Assembly (NCBI RefSeq): GCF_010730745.1
Contig: NZ_AP022615.1
Span: 3,720,001-3,784,000, forward strand
Source of the DNA: Mycobacterium heidelbergense
GTDB taxonomy: Bacteria; Actinomycetota; Actinomycetes; Mycobacteriales; Mycobacteriaceae
Length of the DNA: 64,000 nt
Direction: 5' to 3'
Part shown: one piece after another, positions 18,151 to 26,708 of the stretch
Position numbering within the stretch: the stretch's first letter is position 1
Layout of the letters: the number at the start of each line of letters is the position of its first letter
Position numbers and translations under genes: made by a program
The notes under the pieces: generated by a model
The model's database searches: none
What the model was told of the DNA's origin: nothing
The model's input: the letters and a program-made list of their open reading frames with translations, nothing else

Positions 18151-18563
18151 GCATCGGCTTCGTCGCGGGCGTGCCGGTGCGCTGGTCCGACATCGACATG
18201 TACCAGCACATCAACCACGCCACCATGGTCACCATCCTCGAAGAGGCGCGCGTCCCCTTCCTCAAGGAGCCATTCGCCGCCGACATCGCCTCCGTCGGGC
18301 TGCTGATCGCCGACGTCCGGGTCACCTACAAGGACCAGCTGCGGCTGGCCGATTCGCCTCTGCAGGTGACCATGTGGACCAAGCGGCTGCGGGCGGTCGA
18401 CTTCACGCTGGGCTACGAGGTGCGCTCGGTCAACGCGGACCCGCAGTCCAGGCCCGCCGTCATCGCCGAGTCGCAGCTGGCCGCGGTCCATATCGAGGAG
18501 CAGCGGCTGGTCCGGCTTTCGCCACAGCATCGGGAGTATCTGCAACGGTGGCTCCGGGACTAG
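18147..18563 (+). CDS. Hotdog-fold acyl-CoA thioesterase (4-hydroxybenzoyl-CoA thioesterase type)
   Basis: A 138-residue single hotdog domain. The motif SDIDMYQHINHA near residues 13-24 matches the D-x-D-x(3)-H-V/I-N-N active-site helix of YbgC/4HBT thioesterases. The TTG start at 18147 overlaps the TGA of gdh and is preceded by GGAGGGG, and it gives the same length I recall for Rv2475c. Substrate unknown; acyl-CoA hydrolysis is a family inference. Confidence 0.85.
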   Translation: MSIGFVAGVPVRWSDIDMYQHINHATMVTILEEARVPFLKEPFAADIASVGLLIADVRVTYKDQLRLADSPLQVTMWTKRLRAVDFTLGYEVRSVNADPQSRPAVIAESQLAAVHIEEQRLVRLSPQHREYLQRWLRD

Positions 18564-19222
18564 ACAGGGCAGCCGAGCGCGGGCTGTGGCTGCGTGACGC
18601 CACGCACCGCGGGGATCTGGGCACGTTCGTCGATCACGCGGCGCGGCTCGACGACGCCGCCGTCATCCGGCTTCGCGCTCGATCCGCCGGGCAGCTGACG
18701 GCCTGGGTGGCAACGGGTTTCGACGTGCTGGCCAGCCGGGTGGTCGTCGGCAGGGTGCGGCCCGACGACTTGTCGGTGGCCGCGGACGCCCTGGCGCGCG
18801 GCCTGGCGGCAATGGACGCCTCGGGCTACGTCGACCCGGGCTTCGCCATGGACTCGGCGTGGCGGGGCGCGCTGCCGCCGGAATCCGGCTTCACCCACCT
18901 CGAAGACGTCCCCGCGCGGGTGATGCTGGACCTGGCGCAGCGCGGCGCGCGACTCGCCAGGGAACACGGCGGTTCCCATGGCCCGCCGGTCTCGCTGCTC
19001 GACCAGGAGGTCATCCGGGTCAGCGCGGCCGACGTCAGCGTCGGCCTCCCGATGCGCTGCGTGTTCGCCTTGACCGCAATGGGTTTCCTGCCGCAGTCAC
19101 CCGATGCGATCGGCGCCGACGAGATCGTCCGGATCCGGATCCTGCCGAACTGGCTGCGGGTCGACGCCAAGTTCGGCTCGGTGTACCGACGCCGCGGCCA
19201 TGCGGCGCTGGTGCTGCGCTGA
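18548..19222 (+). CDS. Conserved mycobacterial protein of unknown function (Rv2474c-like)
   Basis: A 224-residue soluble protein with no signal peptide and no motif I recognise. The GTG at 18548 overlaps the end of the thioesterase gene by 16 bp, and the codon bias is typical of the host. It is rich in Arg/Asp/Ala with an all-alpha first half and a more beta-rich end (IRILPNWLRVDAKFGSVYRR). Position and length match Rv2474c, from memory. The overlap with the thioesterase and gdh suggests they are co-translated, but no function can be assigned. Confidence 0.75.
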   Translation: MAPGLDRAAERGLWLRDATHRGDLGTFVDHAARLDDAAVIRLRARSAGQLTAWVATGFDVLASRVVVGRVRPDDLSVAADALARGLAAMDASGYVDPGFAMDSAWRGALPPESGFTHLEDVPARVMLDLAQRGARLAREHGGSHGPPVSLLDQEVIRVSAADVSVGLPMRCVFALTAMGFLPQSPDAIGADEIVRIRILPNWLRVDAKFGSVYRRRGHAALVLR

Positions 19223-19266
19223 GCGCATTTAGCTCAGCGCGAGTTTAAAGGGCCAGGCGGGCCCGG

Positions 19267-20304
19267 TCACGGGCCGTAACGCAACCAGAGCGGCAGAATC
19301 GAATCCAGGTAGTCCATGAACTTCTTGAGCCCGACCCGATATTGGCCGAATCCATAGGGATCTTCGGCATATTCGGGAAAGGCGATGCCCAGACCGAACA
19401 GGCCGGGAGCGATGATGCCGTTTTGTTGGTTGTACTCCAGCTGCCCCCACTGCGGGGTCTCCGGTAATTTTCTGCGCTCGAATCCAACGGTATAGACGAC
19501 GCGGTCGCAGGCGTCGAGTTTCTCGCTGAATTCGGGGCCGGCCACCCAGCATCTCTCCAGGCGGTCCGGATATGCCCCGTCAATGTTCTCGCGGGCCCAT
19601 TCGGCCGCGCGCCCTTTGAGGCCGGTGTCGTCGAACAGGATCCAATCGTCCAGATACACGGCATATTTCAGCGGGCTTTGATAGAAGTTGATCACCCTTT
19701 TGACGGGATGGCACAGCAGATTCGGTAACACGATCATCGACGAGTGCGAGGAGCCGAAGACGGCCACCGTTGCACCGTCCAACGATTGATCGGCCAGCTT
19801 CTCGGGATCGAGGGCGACCTCCACCGGAATCTCGTCCAGGCCGGGATAGTCGAGCTTCTTCGGAACCGCACCCACGGCGAGGATCACATTCTCGGAGGCG
19901 ACCTCGTGACGCTCCGTCTCGATTGTCCAGTGGCGGCGGCGAAGCGAGAGGGCGGTCGCCGTCGTCTCGAAGGCGTTCACCCTTTCGCGCAGGTGCTGAG
20001 TGATCCAGACCAAGGGATCCGCGACCAGACCAAGGGCGCACGTCTCGTCGGGGTCGACTTCCCGCAGCGGCATGGGCGGCGCCTCCGAAAACCGAAACGC
20101 GGATGAGCCATTCAGGAAGCTCAGGAATGTCCCGACGATGGTGTTACTCGACACCGACCGCCACTTTTGACCCAGGTCGCCGGCCGCAAAGGCGGGATCG
20201 ATCCAGGCGATCTCGTCGTTCGGAATTCCCCGGTCGAGAAGCCTTCCCACCGCCGCAATGCCCGCGGGTCCCGCTCCGATCACTGTCCACGCATAGGGCG
20301 CCAT
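19267..20304 (-). CDS. FAD/NAD(P)-binding oxidoreductase, low-GC accessory gene
   Basis: A 345-residue flavoprotein with two nucleotide-binding folds: VIGAGPAGIAAVG at residues 8-20 for FAD and VAVFGSSHSS near 196 for NAD(P)H, plus VILAVGA near 165 and a closing YTVGFE near 292. It resembles single-component flavin oxidoreductases and monooxygenases; substrate unknown. Three in-frame ATGs (20322, 20313, 20304) are possible and I chose the last because it puts the Rossmann motif at the usual distance. Base composition is clearly lower in GC than neighbours, and I do not recall a homologue at this place in M. tuberculosis, so horizontal gain is likely. It lies 49 bp downstream of aglA on the same strand. 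Confidence 0.8.
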   Translation of the reverse strand: MAPYAWTVIGAGPAGIAAVGRLLDRGIPNDEIAWIDPAFAAGDLGQKWRSVSSNTIVGTFLSFLNGSSAFRFSEAPPMPLREVDPDETCALGLVADPLVWITQHLRERVNAFETTATALSLRRRHWTIETERHEVASENVILAVGAVPKKLDYPGLDEIPVEVALDPEKLADQSLDGATVAVFGSSHSSMIVLPNLLCHPVKRVINFYQSPLKYAVYLDDWILFDDTGLKGRAAEWARENIDGAYPDRLERCWVAGPEFSEKLDACDRVVYTVGFERRKLPETPQWGQLEYNQQNGIIAPGLFGLGIAFPEYAEDPYGFGQYRVGLKKFMDYLDSILPLWLRYGP

Positions 20305-20353
20305 GTAACACATATAGGGCACTCGGCGGCGAGGCGCTCGATTTGGGTGGCGG

Positions 20354-21922
20354 CTACACCAGCCAGGCCGCCGCGTCCGGCGGCAACTTGCCGTCCACCA
20401 GCGGCGCGCTGGCCAAGATCACTTCTCCCGGTGGGAGGGCCATCGGCAGGCGGCCGGCGTTCAGCGCACACGCCAAGGCGCCGCCGTTGCGTTCGAAGAC
20501 CAGCAATTCGGGGGTGGCGGTCAGCCACTCGAGCTCGCCGCCCTCGAATTCGGCTCGCTCCCTGCGTAACTCGAGTGCCTTCCGATAGAAGGACAGCGTC
20601 GAGTCGGGATCCGCGCGCTGCTTCTCCACGGTCAGCGCCGCCCACTCCGCCGGCATCGGCAACCAGGTGTCGGCGGAGCTGGAGAACCCGAACGGGGGAT
20701 CCTCGCCCGACCACGGAATCGGGACCCGGCACTTGTCGCGGCCTCGCTCGGTGTGTCCCGACCGTTCCCACGTCGGGTCCTGCAGCACCTCGTCGGGCAG
20801 CTCGACGTCGGGCAGGCCCAGCTCTTCGCCGTTGTAGACGAACACCGAGCCGGGCAGGGCGAGCATCACCATCGCCATGGCCCGCGCCCGGCGCAGCCCG
20901 ACCTCGCCACCGCCATAGCGGGTGACCTCGCGGCCGACGTCGTGGTTGGACAGCGTCCACGTCGGGATGGCCTTTTCGATTGCGGTGGCGGCCAACGAAT
21001 TGTCTATCGCGTCGTGGATTTCTCGCGCGTCGAAGTCGATCTTGGTCAGCCGGAAGTTGAAGCCGAGGTGCAGTTCGTCGGGCCGCAGATACTCCGCCCA
21101 GCGGGCGTTGTCGGTGACCCAGACCTCGCCGACGGTCACCGCTCCGGGATAGTCGTTGACGACCTTGCGGATGTCGCGGTGGATCTCGTGCACGCTCGGG
21201 TGGTTGAAGCGCGGGTCGTCGTCGGTGTGGTGCAACACCTTGGCCTCGACGTCCGGCGAGTCCGGCAGGCCGGGCGGCTTGGCCATCCCGTGCGCCACGT
21301 CGATGCGGAAGCCGTCGACACCGCGCTCCAGCCAGAAGCGCAGCGTCTTCTCGAAGTCGTCGAAGACGTCCGGGTGTTCCCAGTTGAGGTCGGGCTGCTC
21401 GGCGTCGAAAAGGTGCAGATACCACTGGCCGGGGTTGCCGTCCGGTTCGACCACCCGGGTCCAGGCCGACCCGCCGAACACCGACGTCCAGTTGTTCGGC
21501 GGCAGCTCCCCGGCGGTGCCTCGACCGTCGCGAAAGAAATAGCGTTCCCGCGCGTCGGTGCCCGGGCCGGCGGCCAGCGCCGCCTGAAACCACGGGTGCG
21601 CCGAACTGGTGTGGTTGGGCACCACGTCCATCGTGACCTTGATGCCGCGCTCGTGCGCCGCGGCGATCAGCCGTTCGATCGCGGCCATCCCGCCGAACAG
21701 CGGGTCGATGTCGCGCGGATCGGCGACGTCGTAGCCGTGATCGGCCATCGGCGACACGGTGACCGGGTTCAGCCAGATCGCGTCGATACCCAACTGTTCC
21801 AGGTACCCCAGCCGCGCCGTCAGGCCGTCCAGGTCGCCGACCCCGTCGCCGTCGCTGTCGGCGAACGACCGCGGATACACCTGGTAAAAGACCGCGCTTG
21901 ACCACCATGGCTCGGGGCTCAT
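20354..21922 (-). CDS. aglA: GH13 alpha-glucosidase
   Basis: A 522-residue glycoside hydrolase family 13 enzyme acting on alpha-glucosides such as maltose, isomaltose or trehalose-related sugars. The family blocks are in order: DVVPNHTS near 99, GFRIDVAHG near 205 with the nucleophile Asp, VGEVWV near 265 with the acid/base Glu, and LSNHDVGR near 328 with the third Asp. The N-terminus WWSSAVFYQVYPRSF is characteristic of oligo-1,6-glucosidase/alpha-glucosidase. Slightly shorter than the M. tuberculosis protein (about 546). It starts 24 bp after the stop of glbO on the same strand, so the two are probably co-transcribed. No signal peptide, so it acts in the cytoplasm. Confidence 0.93.
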   Translation of the reverse strand: MSPEPWWSSAVFYQVYPRSFADSDGDGVGDLDGLTARLGYLEQLGIDAIWLNPVTVSPMADHGYDVADPRDIDPLFGGMAAIERLIAAAHERGIKVTMDVVPNHTSSAHPWFQAALAAGPGTDARERYFFRDGRGTAGELPPNNWTSVFGGSAWTRVVEPDGNPGQWYLHLFDAEQPDLNWEHPDVFDDFEKTLRFWLERGVDGFRIDVAHGMAKPPGLPDSPDVEAKVLHHTDDDPRFNHPSVHEIHRDIRKVVNDYPGAVTVGEVWVTDNARWAEYLRPDELHLGFNFRLTKIDFDAREIHDAIDNSLAATAIEKAIPTWTLSNHDVGREVTRYGGGEVGLRRARAMAMVMLALPGSVFVYNGEELGLPDVELPDEVLQDPTWERSGHTERGRDKCRVPIPWSGEDPPFGFSSSADTWLPMPAEWAALTVEKQRADPDSTLSFYRKALELRRERAEFEGGELEWLTATPELLVFERNGGALACALNAGRLPMALPPGEVILASAPLVDGKLPPDAAAWLV

Positions 21923-21946
21923 GCCGCTCCGTTCAGTTGCTTGGCA

Positions 21947-22336
21947 TCACAGGGACGAATTGACCAGGGAGTGCGCGGCCATGTCCAGGTACTCGAGCAA
22001 CTCGCGGCGATGCTCGTCGTCGAGGGTTTGCGAGTCGATGGACGCCACCGCGGTGTGCATGCACCGCAGCCAGGCGTCGCGCTCGAGCGGGGTGATCCGG
22101 AACGGAACGTGCCGCATCCGCAGCCGCGGGTGCCCGCGCCGGTCGGAGTAGGTCCGCGGACCACCCCAGTACTGCTCGAGGAACATGCGCAACCGCTCCT
22201 CGGCGCCGTCCAGGTCGTCCGCGGGGTACAGGTCGCGGAGGATCTCGTCCTCCGGGACCTGCGCATAGAAGCGCGACACGATCGCGTGGAAGGTCTCGGC
22301 ACCGCCGACGGCATCGTAGAAGCTCACCTGATCCAT
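21947..22336 (-). CDS. glbO: Group II truncated haemoglobin, trHbO
   Basis: A 129-residue 2-on-2 globin. Seen: FYDAVGG at the start, FYAQV with Tyr B10 near 24, EQYWGGPRTYSDRRGHP near 55-70 containing the CD/E region and proximal-side pattern, LRMRH with the heme-ligating His near 75, and W in RDAWLRCM (Trp G8) near 89. M. tuberculosis GlbO (128 residues) binds oxygen very tightly and may scavenge reactive oxygen or nitrogen species. I chose ATG 22336; the frame stays open upstream but without a ribosome site. It is divergent from the HNH gene. Confidence 0.94.
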   Translation of the reverse strand: MDQVSFYDAVGGAETFHAIVSRFYAQVPEDEILRDLYPADDLDGAEERLRMFLEQYWGGPRTYSDRRGHPRLRMRHVPFRITPLERDAWLRCMHTAVASIDSQTLDDEHRRELLEYLDMAAHSLVNSSL

Positions 22337-22490
22337 CGCCTCCCATTGTGGTGCATCGGCCCGCCGGCGACGCGAGGCGACCCTCGCGACACGGCCGCGC
22401 ACGCCTGCTGTTCACCGGCTCGACATGGCGCGCGTCTGCAATAGGCGTGCGATTGGCGGCGAATCATGGTGGACTATCCGCGGAGGATCT

Positions 22491-23138
22491 ATGGCGCATG
22501 GCAAGAGACGCCGCAGCCACCGCAGTCCCGGTGCCGCGGCAGGGTTAACCGGGCCCACAACCGCGTCATCCCTGCACAGCGTCGACACTCACCCGCCCAC
22601 CCGCCACGAGAGCGCGTCGATCTGGAGTCGCCGGCGGGTCCTGCTGCTCAATTCCACCTACGAGCCGCTGACCGCGCTGCCGATGCGGCGGGCCATCGTC
22701 ATGGTGATCTGCGGCAAGGCCGACGTCGTGCACGACGACCCGGCCGGGCCGGTGATCCACTCGGCGACCAGGTCGATCGTGGTGCCGTCGGTGATCCAGC
22801 TGCGCTCCTACGTGCGCGTTCCGTACCGCGCGCGCGTCCCGATGACCCGCGCCGCGCTGATGCACCGCGACCGGTTCTGCTGCGCCTACTGCGGGGCGAA
22901 GGCCGACACTGTCGACCACGTGGTGCCACGCAGCCGCGGCGGCGACCACTCCTGGGAAAATTGCGTCGCGTGCTGCTCGACGTGCAACCACCGCAAGGGC
23001 GACAAGCTGCTCGCCGAGCTGGGCTGGGCGCTGCGCCGGGCCCCGCTGCCGCCGACGGGGCAGCACTGGCGACTGCTGTCGACGGTCAAGGAACTGGACC
23101 CGGCCTGGGCCCGATACCTCGGCGAAGGCGCGGCGTAG
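22491..23138 (+). CDS. HNH endonuclease-domain protein (Rv2469c-like)
   Basis: A 215-residue protein. The conserved core spans residues about 125-175: a zinc pair CAYC near 132, DHVVPRSRGG with the HNH histidine near 140, ENC near 155, and CSTCNHRKGDK closing the zinc site. The region before it (LLLNSTYEPL near 50) is typical of a widespread actinobacterial HNH family. The N-terminus is basic. GGAGG lies 4 bp before ATG 22491, which decides the start. The substrate is unknown; house-keeping location argues against a mobile endonuclease. Confidence 0.85.
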   Translation: MAHGKRRRSHRSPGAAAGLTGPTTASSLHSVDTHPPTRHESASIWSRRRVLLLNSTYEPLTALPMRRAIVMVICGKADVVHDDPAGPVIHSATRSIVVPSVIQLRSYVRVPYRARVPMTRAALMHRDRFCCAYCGAKADTVDHVVPRSRGGDHSWENCVACCSTCNHRKGDKLLAELGWALRRAPLPPTGQHWRLLSTVKELDPAWARYLGEGAA

Positions 23139-23182
23139 GACGCGCTTCCGATGTCCGGGTGCCGGTGGATCGCCCGGTGGGA

Positions 23183-23188
23183 TACGGT
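23183..23188 (+). promoter_or_regulatory. Leaderless -10 element of the small membrane protein gene
   Basis: TACGGT ends 7 bp before the GTG at 23196 and no ribosome-binding site lies between, the mycobacterial leaderless arrangement. Confidence 0.45.
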
Positions 23189-23195
23189 TTGCGTC

Positions 23196-23432
23196 GTGAG
23201 CCTTCTGGAGATCCACCTGTACTTCATCGGAATCCCGCTGTTGCTGGTGCTCGTGCTGTCGGTGCTGATCTGGTTGCACAAGGGGCCCCACCCCGCGACC
23301 TACACGTTGTCGGAGAAGTGGACGCATGCCCCGATCCTGTGGGCCGCCACCGACGAGGACGTCGGCGGCGCGCACGGCGGGCATGGCACATCGGAATTTT
23401 CGGTCGGAGGTGGCGCCAGTGGCACGTGGTGA
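23196..23432 (+). CDS. Small single-pass membrane protein (Rv2468A-like)
   Basis: A 78-residue protein with one strong membrane helix near residues 8-26 (FIGIPLLLVLVLSVLIWL) followed by a cytoplasmic or exposed tail containing HKGPHPATYTLSEKWTHAP and a His/Gly-rich end. The pattern resembles small cytochrome oxidase-associated proteins of mycobacteria, but I cannot name it. The GTG start is set by the leaderless -10 element 7 bp upstream. The 3' end overlaps the next gene by 14 bp, so the two are probably one transcription unit. Confidence 0.78.
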   Translation: MSLLEIHLYFIGIPLLLVLVLSVLIWLHKGPHPATYTLSEKWTHAPILWAATDEDVGGAHGGHGTSEFSVGGGASGTW

Positions 23433-23886
23433 GGTAGCGACGATCGAGCCCAGCGAGTTGCCCGCGGGTTCGGTGATCACCACCAGCGGACGGATCTCGG
23501 GGGTCACCGAGCCCGGCGAGCTGTCCGTGCACTACCCGTTCCCGACCAAGGACCTGGTCGCCATCGACGACGCGCTGAAGTACGGCTCGCGGGCGTCGCG
23601 GGCGCGGTTCGCCATCTACCTCGGCGACCTGGGGAGCGACACCGCCGCCCGGGCCCGCGAGATTCTGGCCCAGGTGCCGACGCCGGACAACGCGGTGTTG
23701 CTCGCCGTCTCGCCCGACCAGTGCGCCATCGAGGTGGTCTACGGGGCCCAGGTCCGGGGCCGCGGCGCCGAATCGGCCGCGCCGCTGGGGGTGGCCGCCG
23801 CGGCGTCGGCGTTCGAGCAGGGCGAACTGGTCGACGGGCTGGTCAGCGCGATCCGCGTGCTCAGCGCCGGGATCTCCCCGGCCTAG
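23419..23886 (+). CDS. DUF5130-type conserved protein (Rv2468c-like)
   Basis: A 155-residue soluble protein. VEVVYG-type strands and a glycine/alanine helix near the end (LGVAAAASAFEQGELVDGLV) resemble the TPM/DUF5130 fold, a phosphatase-like domain of unknown role in mycobacteria. GGAGG at 23406-23410 is 8 bp from GTG 23419; another GTG at 23410 lies inside that ribosome site and is less likely. It is coupled to the small membrane protein before it and ends just before a palindrome shared with the convergent pepN gene. Confidence 0.78.
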   Translation: MARGEVATIEPSELPAGSVITTSGRISGVTEPGELSVHYPFPTKDLVAIDDALKYGSRASRARFAIYLGDLGSDTAARAREILAQVPTPDNAVLLAVSPDQCAIEVVYGAQVRGRGAESAAPLGVAAAASAFEQGELVDGLVSAIRVLSAGISPA

Positions 23887-23926
23887 CCGCCCGGCCGGCC
23901 TAGCCGTGGCCTAGCCGCCCGGTCCC

Positions 23927-23990
23927 CGGCGAGCGTGCGCAGTTGTACGCGACACGCCGGTCGATCCTGTACAGACACGCACGCTCGGCG
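23927..23990. terminator. 64-bp palindrome between convergent genes (family copy A)
   Basis: Arms of 13 bp (23927-23939 and 23978-23990) with core GCGAGCGTGCG pair with one mismatch, and inner TGTAC/GTACA pairs continue the stem. It sits between the DUF5130 gene (+) and pepN (-), a few bases from both stops, and would serve as a two-way terminator. It shares arms, length and the inner CGACACGCCG with the copy at 57487-57550. Confidence 0.6.
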
Positions 23991-23993
23991 TGG

Positions 23994-26579
23994 TTAGTTG
24001 GCGGCGGCGCTGTCGAACGCGCGGGCCCGCAGGGCCCGCTTCACGCCGGCCTGGCCCTCCAGCACCAGGCGACGCAGGGCGGGCGGCACCTCTGACTCCG
24101 GGGCGGCCAACAACTCGTCCGCGGCCGCGACCCCGGCGTCGCTGATGTCCCAGGACGGGTACAGGCCGACCACCACCGTCTGGGCGACCTCGCTGGATCG
24201 CCGCGCCCACACCCCCGGTATGGCCTCGAAGTAGCGCGCGGTGAACGGCGTGAGCAGTTCGCCTTGCCCCGGCGGAGCGAAGCCCGCGATGATCGCGCGG
24301 GCCGTGATGTTGGCCAGGGTGTCGTCCTCGACCACCGTGGTCCAGGCCTCTTCTTTGACCCGCGGTTGCGGACGCGCCGCCGCCGCCTGGGCGCCGTGTC
24401 GCTTGCCGGCGGCGGTCGGGTCGCGCTGCACCTCGGCGTCGATGAAAGGCGTCGCGGGCCCGTCGGCGTCGATGTCGCCGGCGGTGGCCAGCGCCGTCAC
24501 GATGCGCCAGCGCAGGTCGGTGTCGACCTGCAGGCCGGCCAGCCCCAGGTCGGCGGGGTCGCGGTCGAGCAGGTCGGCCAGGACCACCACATGCCGGGGT
24601 GACAGCACCGACGAGCACAGCGTGTTGACGAAGGCCAGCTGGTGATCCGAGCCGGGCCGCGCGCCGCGCGCCAGTTCCAGCAGCCGGTCGGCGAACCGCG
24701 GCCAGCCCTGCTCACGCGCCCACCCCGGCTCGGCGTAGGAGCCCAGCGCCGTCTGGGCCTGCAGCAGCAGCCGCTGCGCCACCCCGACCTCGGTTTCGGC
24801 CCGCACGCCGCCCGAGACCAGCGCCACGAAATCACGGGCCCGCAGTTCCGCCTCGCGGGTCATCTCCCACGCCGCCGACCAGATCAGCGTGCGCGGCAGC
24901 GGCTCGGCGATGTCGGCGATGCGCTCCAGCGCGGTCCGCAGCGACTCGGCGTCCAGCCGAAGCGAACAATAGGTCAGGTCGTCATCGTTGACCAGGATCA
25001 GCTGGCCACGCGAAACGCCAACCAGCGCGGGGACTTCCGTGACGGAGCCCTCGACGTCGAGCTCCTCGCGGTGCACCCGCACCAGCTTGCCGGCCCCGTC
25101 CTCGTCGTAGATCCCGATCGCCAGCCGATGCACCCGGGTCTCGCCCGCACCCGGCTCCGCGCCGCCCTGCGTCACCGCGAACCGGGTGAACCTGCCGTCC
25201 GCGTTGACGCCGAAGTCCGGCCGAAGCGTATTCAGCCCAGTGGTTTTCAACCACTGCCGACCCCAATTCGACAGGTCGCGGCCCGACGCCTGCTCCAGCG
25301 CGGCCAGCAGATCGCCGAACGTGGCGTTGCCGAACGCGTGCGCGCGGAAGTAGTCGCGCAGGCCGGCCAAGAACTGCTCCAGCCCGACGTAGGCGACGAG
25401 CTGCTTGAGCACCGAAGCGCCCTTGGCGTAGGTGATCCCGTCGAAGTTCACCTCGACGGCGGCCAGGTCGGGGATGTCGGCCGCGATCGGATGCGTCGAC
25501 GGCAATTGGTCCTGACGGTACGCCCACGACTTCTCGGCGGTGGCGAACGTCGTCCACGCCTCGGTGAATTCGGTTGCCTCGCTTTGGCACAACACCGACG
25601 CGAACGTCGCGAACGACTCGTTGAGCCACAGGTCGTCCCACCATGTCATGGTGACCAGGTCCCCGAACCACATGTGCGCCATCTCGTGCAGCACCGTCTC
25701 GGCGCGCCGCTCGTAGGAGGCCCGGGTGACCTTGCTGCGGAAGACGTAGTCCTCCAGGAATGTCACCGCCCCGGCGTTTTCCATTGCGCCGGCGTTGAAC
25801 TCGGGGACGAACAGCTGGTCGTACTTGCCGAACGCGTACGGTAGCCCAAAGTTCTTATGGTAGAAGCCAAATCCCTGCTTGGTCTGGGTGAACAACCGCT
25901 CGGCGTCCATGTGCTGCGCCAGCGAGGCCCGGCAGTAGAGGCCCAACGGGATCTCGCCGTGCTCGTCGCTGTAGGAGTCCTTCCACTCGGCGTACGGGCC
26001 GGCGATCAGGGCCACCAGGTAGGTGCTCATCCGCGGGGTGGTGGCGAAGGTGTGCACACCGATCCCATCGGTGGCGTCGACCGCCACCGGGGCGCCGTTG
26101 GAGATCACCTTCCAGTGCGCGGGTGCGACCACCCGCAGGTCGAACGTCGCCTTGAGGTCGGGTTGGTCGAAGCAGGCGAACATCCGCTTGGCGTCGGCGG
26201 TTTCGAACTGCGAATACAGGTAGGCCTCGTCGTCCACCGGGTCGACGAAGCGATGCAACCCCTCGCCGGTGTTGGAGTAGCGGCAGTCGGCGTCGACGAC
26301 GACGACGTTGCGCTTCTCCAGCCCGCGCAGGGGGATGCCGGTCGACTCGTCGTATCCGGACACGTCGAGCTCGCGGCCGTTGAGGGTGGCGCCGCGGACG
26401 GTGTCGGCGGCGATGTCGATCACCGTGTCGGCGCCGGGGAGCGCGTCGAACTCCACGGTGGTGGTGGACCGGAAGGTCCGTTCGCCGGCCGTGACGTCGA
26501 GGTCGATCCGGTAGCTGTCGACGGTGATCAAGGCGGCGCGTTCGACGGCCTGGTCCCGGGTGAGGTTAGGAAGGGCCAC
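23994..26579 (-). CDS. pepN: Aminopeptidase N, M1 metallopeptidase
   Basis: An 861-residue cytosolic aminopeptidase removing N-terminal residues from peptides, the length I recall for M. tuberculosis PepN. Seen: the exopeptidase motif GAMENAG near 262, the zinc site HEMAHMWFGD near 300 with the third ligand in LWLNESFA 19 residues later, and a catalytic Tyr segment (FDGITYAKGAS) near 380. The C-terminal half is the alpha-helical ERAP1-like domain. GTG start at 26579. It is divergent from the SigH-type promoter of the nitroreductase gene. Confidence 0.95.
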   Translation of the reverse strand: MALPNLTRDQAVERAALITVDSYRIDLDVTAGERTFRSTTTVEFDALPGADTVIDIAADTVRGATLNGRELDVSGYDESTGIPLRGLEKRNVVVVDADCRYSNTGEGLHRFVDPVDDEAYLYSQFETADAKRMFACFDQPDLKATFDLRVVAPAHWKVISNGAPVAVDATDGIGVHTFATTPRMSTYLVALIAGPYAEWKDSYSDEHGEIPLGLYCRASLAQHMDAERLFTQTKQGFGFYHKNFGLPYAFGKYDQLFVPEFNAGAMENAGAVTFLEDYVFRSKVTRASYERRAETVLHEMAHMWFGDLVTMTWWDDLWLNESFATFASVLCQSEATEFTEAWTTFATAEKSWAYRQDQLPSTHPIAADIPDLAAVEVNFDGITYAKGASVLKQLVAYVGLEQFLAGLRDYFRAHAFGNATFGDLLAALEQASGRDLSNWGRQWLKTTGLNTLRPDFGVNADGRFTRFAVTQGGAEPGAGETRVHRLAIGIYDEDGAGKLVRVHREELDVEGSVTEVPALVGVSRGQLILVNDDDLTYCSLRLDAESLRTALERIADIAEPLPRTLIWSAAWEMTREAELRARDFVALVSGGVRAETEVGVAQRLLLQAQTALGSYAEPGWAREQGWPRFADRLLELARGARPGSDHQLAFVNTLCSSVLSPRHVVVLADLLDRDPADLGLAGLQVDTDLRWRIVTALATAGDIDADGPATPFIDAEVQRDPTAAGKRHGAQAAAARPQPRVKEEAWTTVVEDDTLANITARAIIAGFAPPGQGELLTPFTARYFEAIPGVWARRSSEVAQTVVVGLYPSWDISDAGVAAADELLAAPESEVPPALRRLVLEGQAGVKRALRARAFDSAAAN

Positions 26580-26630
26580 GCGTCCAACTTAAACGTGTCG
26601 GTGCACGCGGGGTAATCGGTGCGACGGAGC

Positions 26631-26657
26631 GGGAACAGGCGGACCGTGACTACGGTT
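26631..26657 (+). promoter_or_regulatory. SigH-type promoter of the mycothiol-dependent nitroreductase gene
   Basis: GGGAACA at 26631-26637 and GGTT at 26654-26657 are 16 bp apart, matching the SigH consensus GGAAYA-N16/17-(C/G)GTT that controls the mycobacterial thiol stress regulon. The ATG lies about 45 bp after the expected start site with AGGAGAGGA in front. Rv2466c is a known SigH target, which agrees. Confidence 0.65.
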
Positions 26658-26708
26658 GTGCAGAGCGGTGTTCTGACCGTCTGCCACCGCCAGGAGAGGA
26701 CTGCTGCG

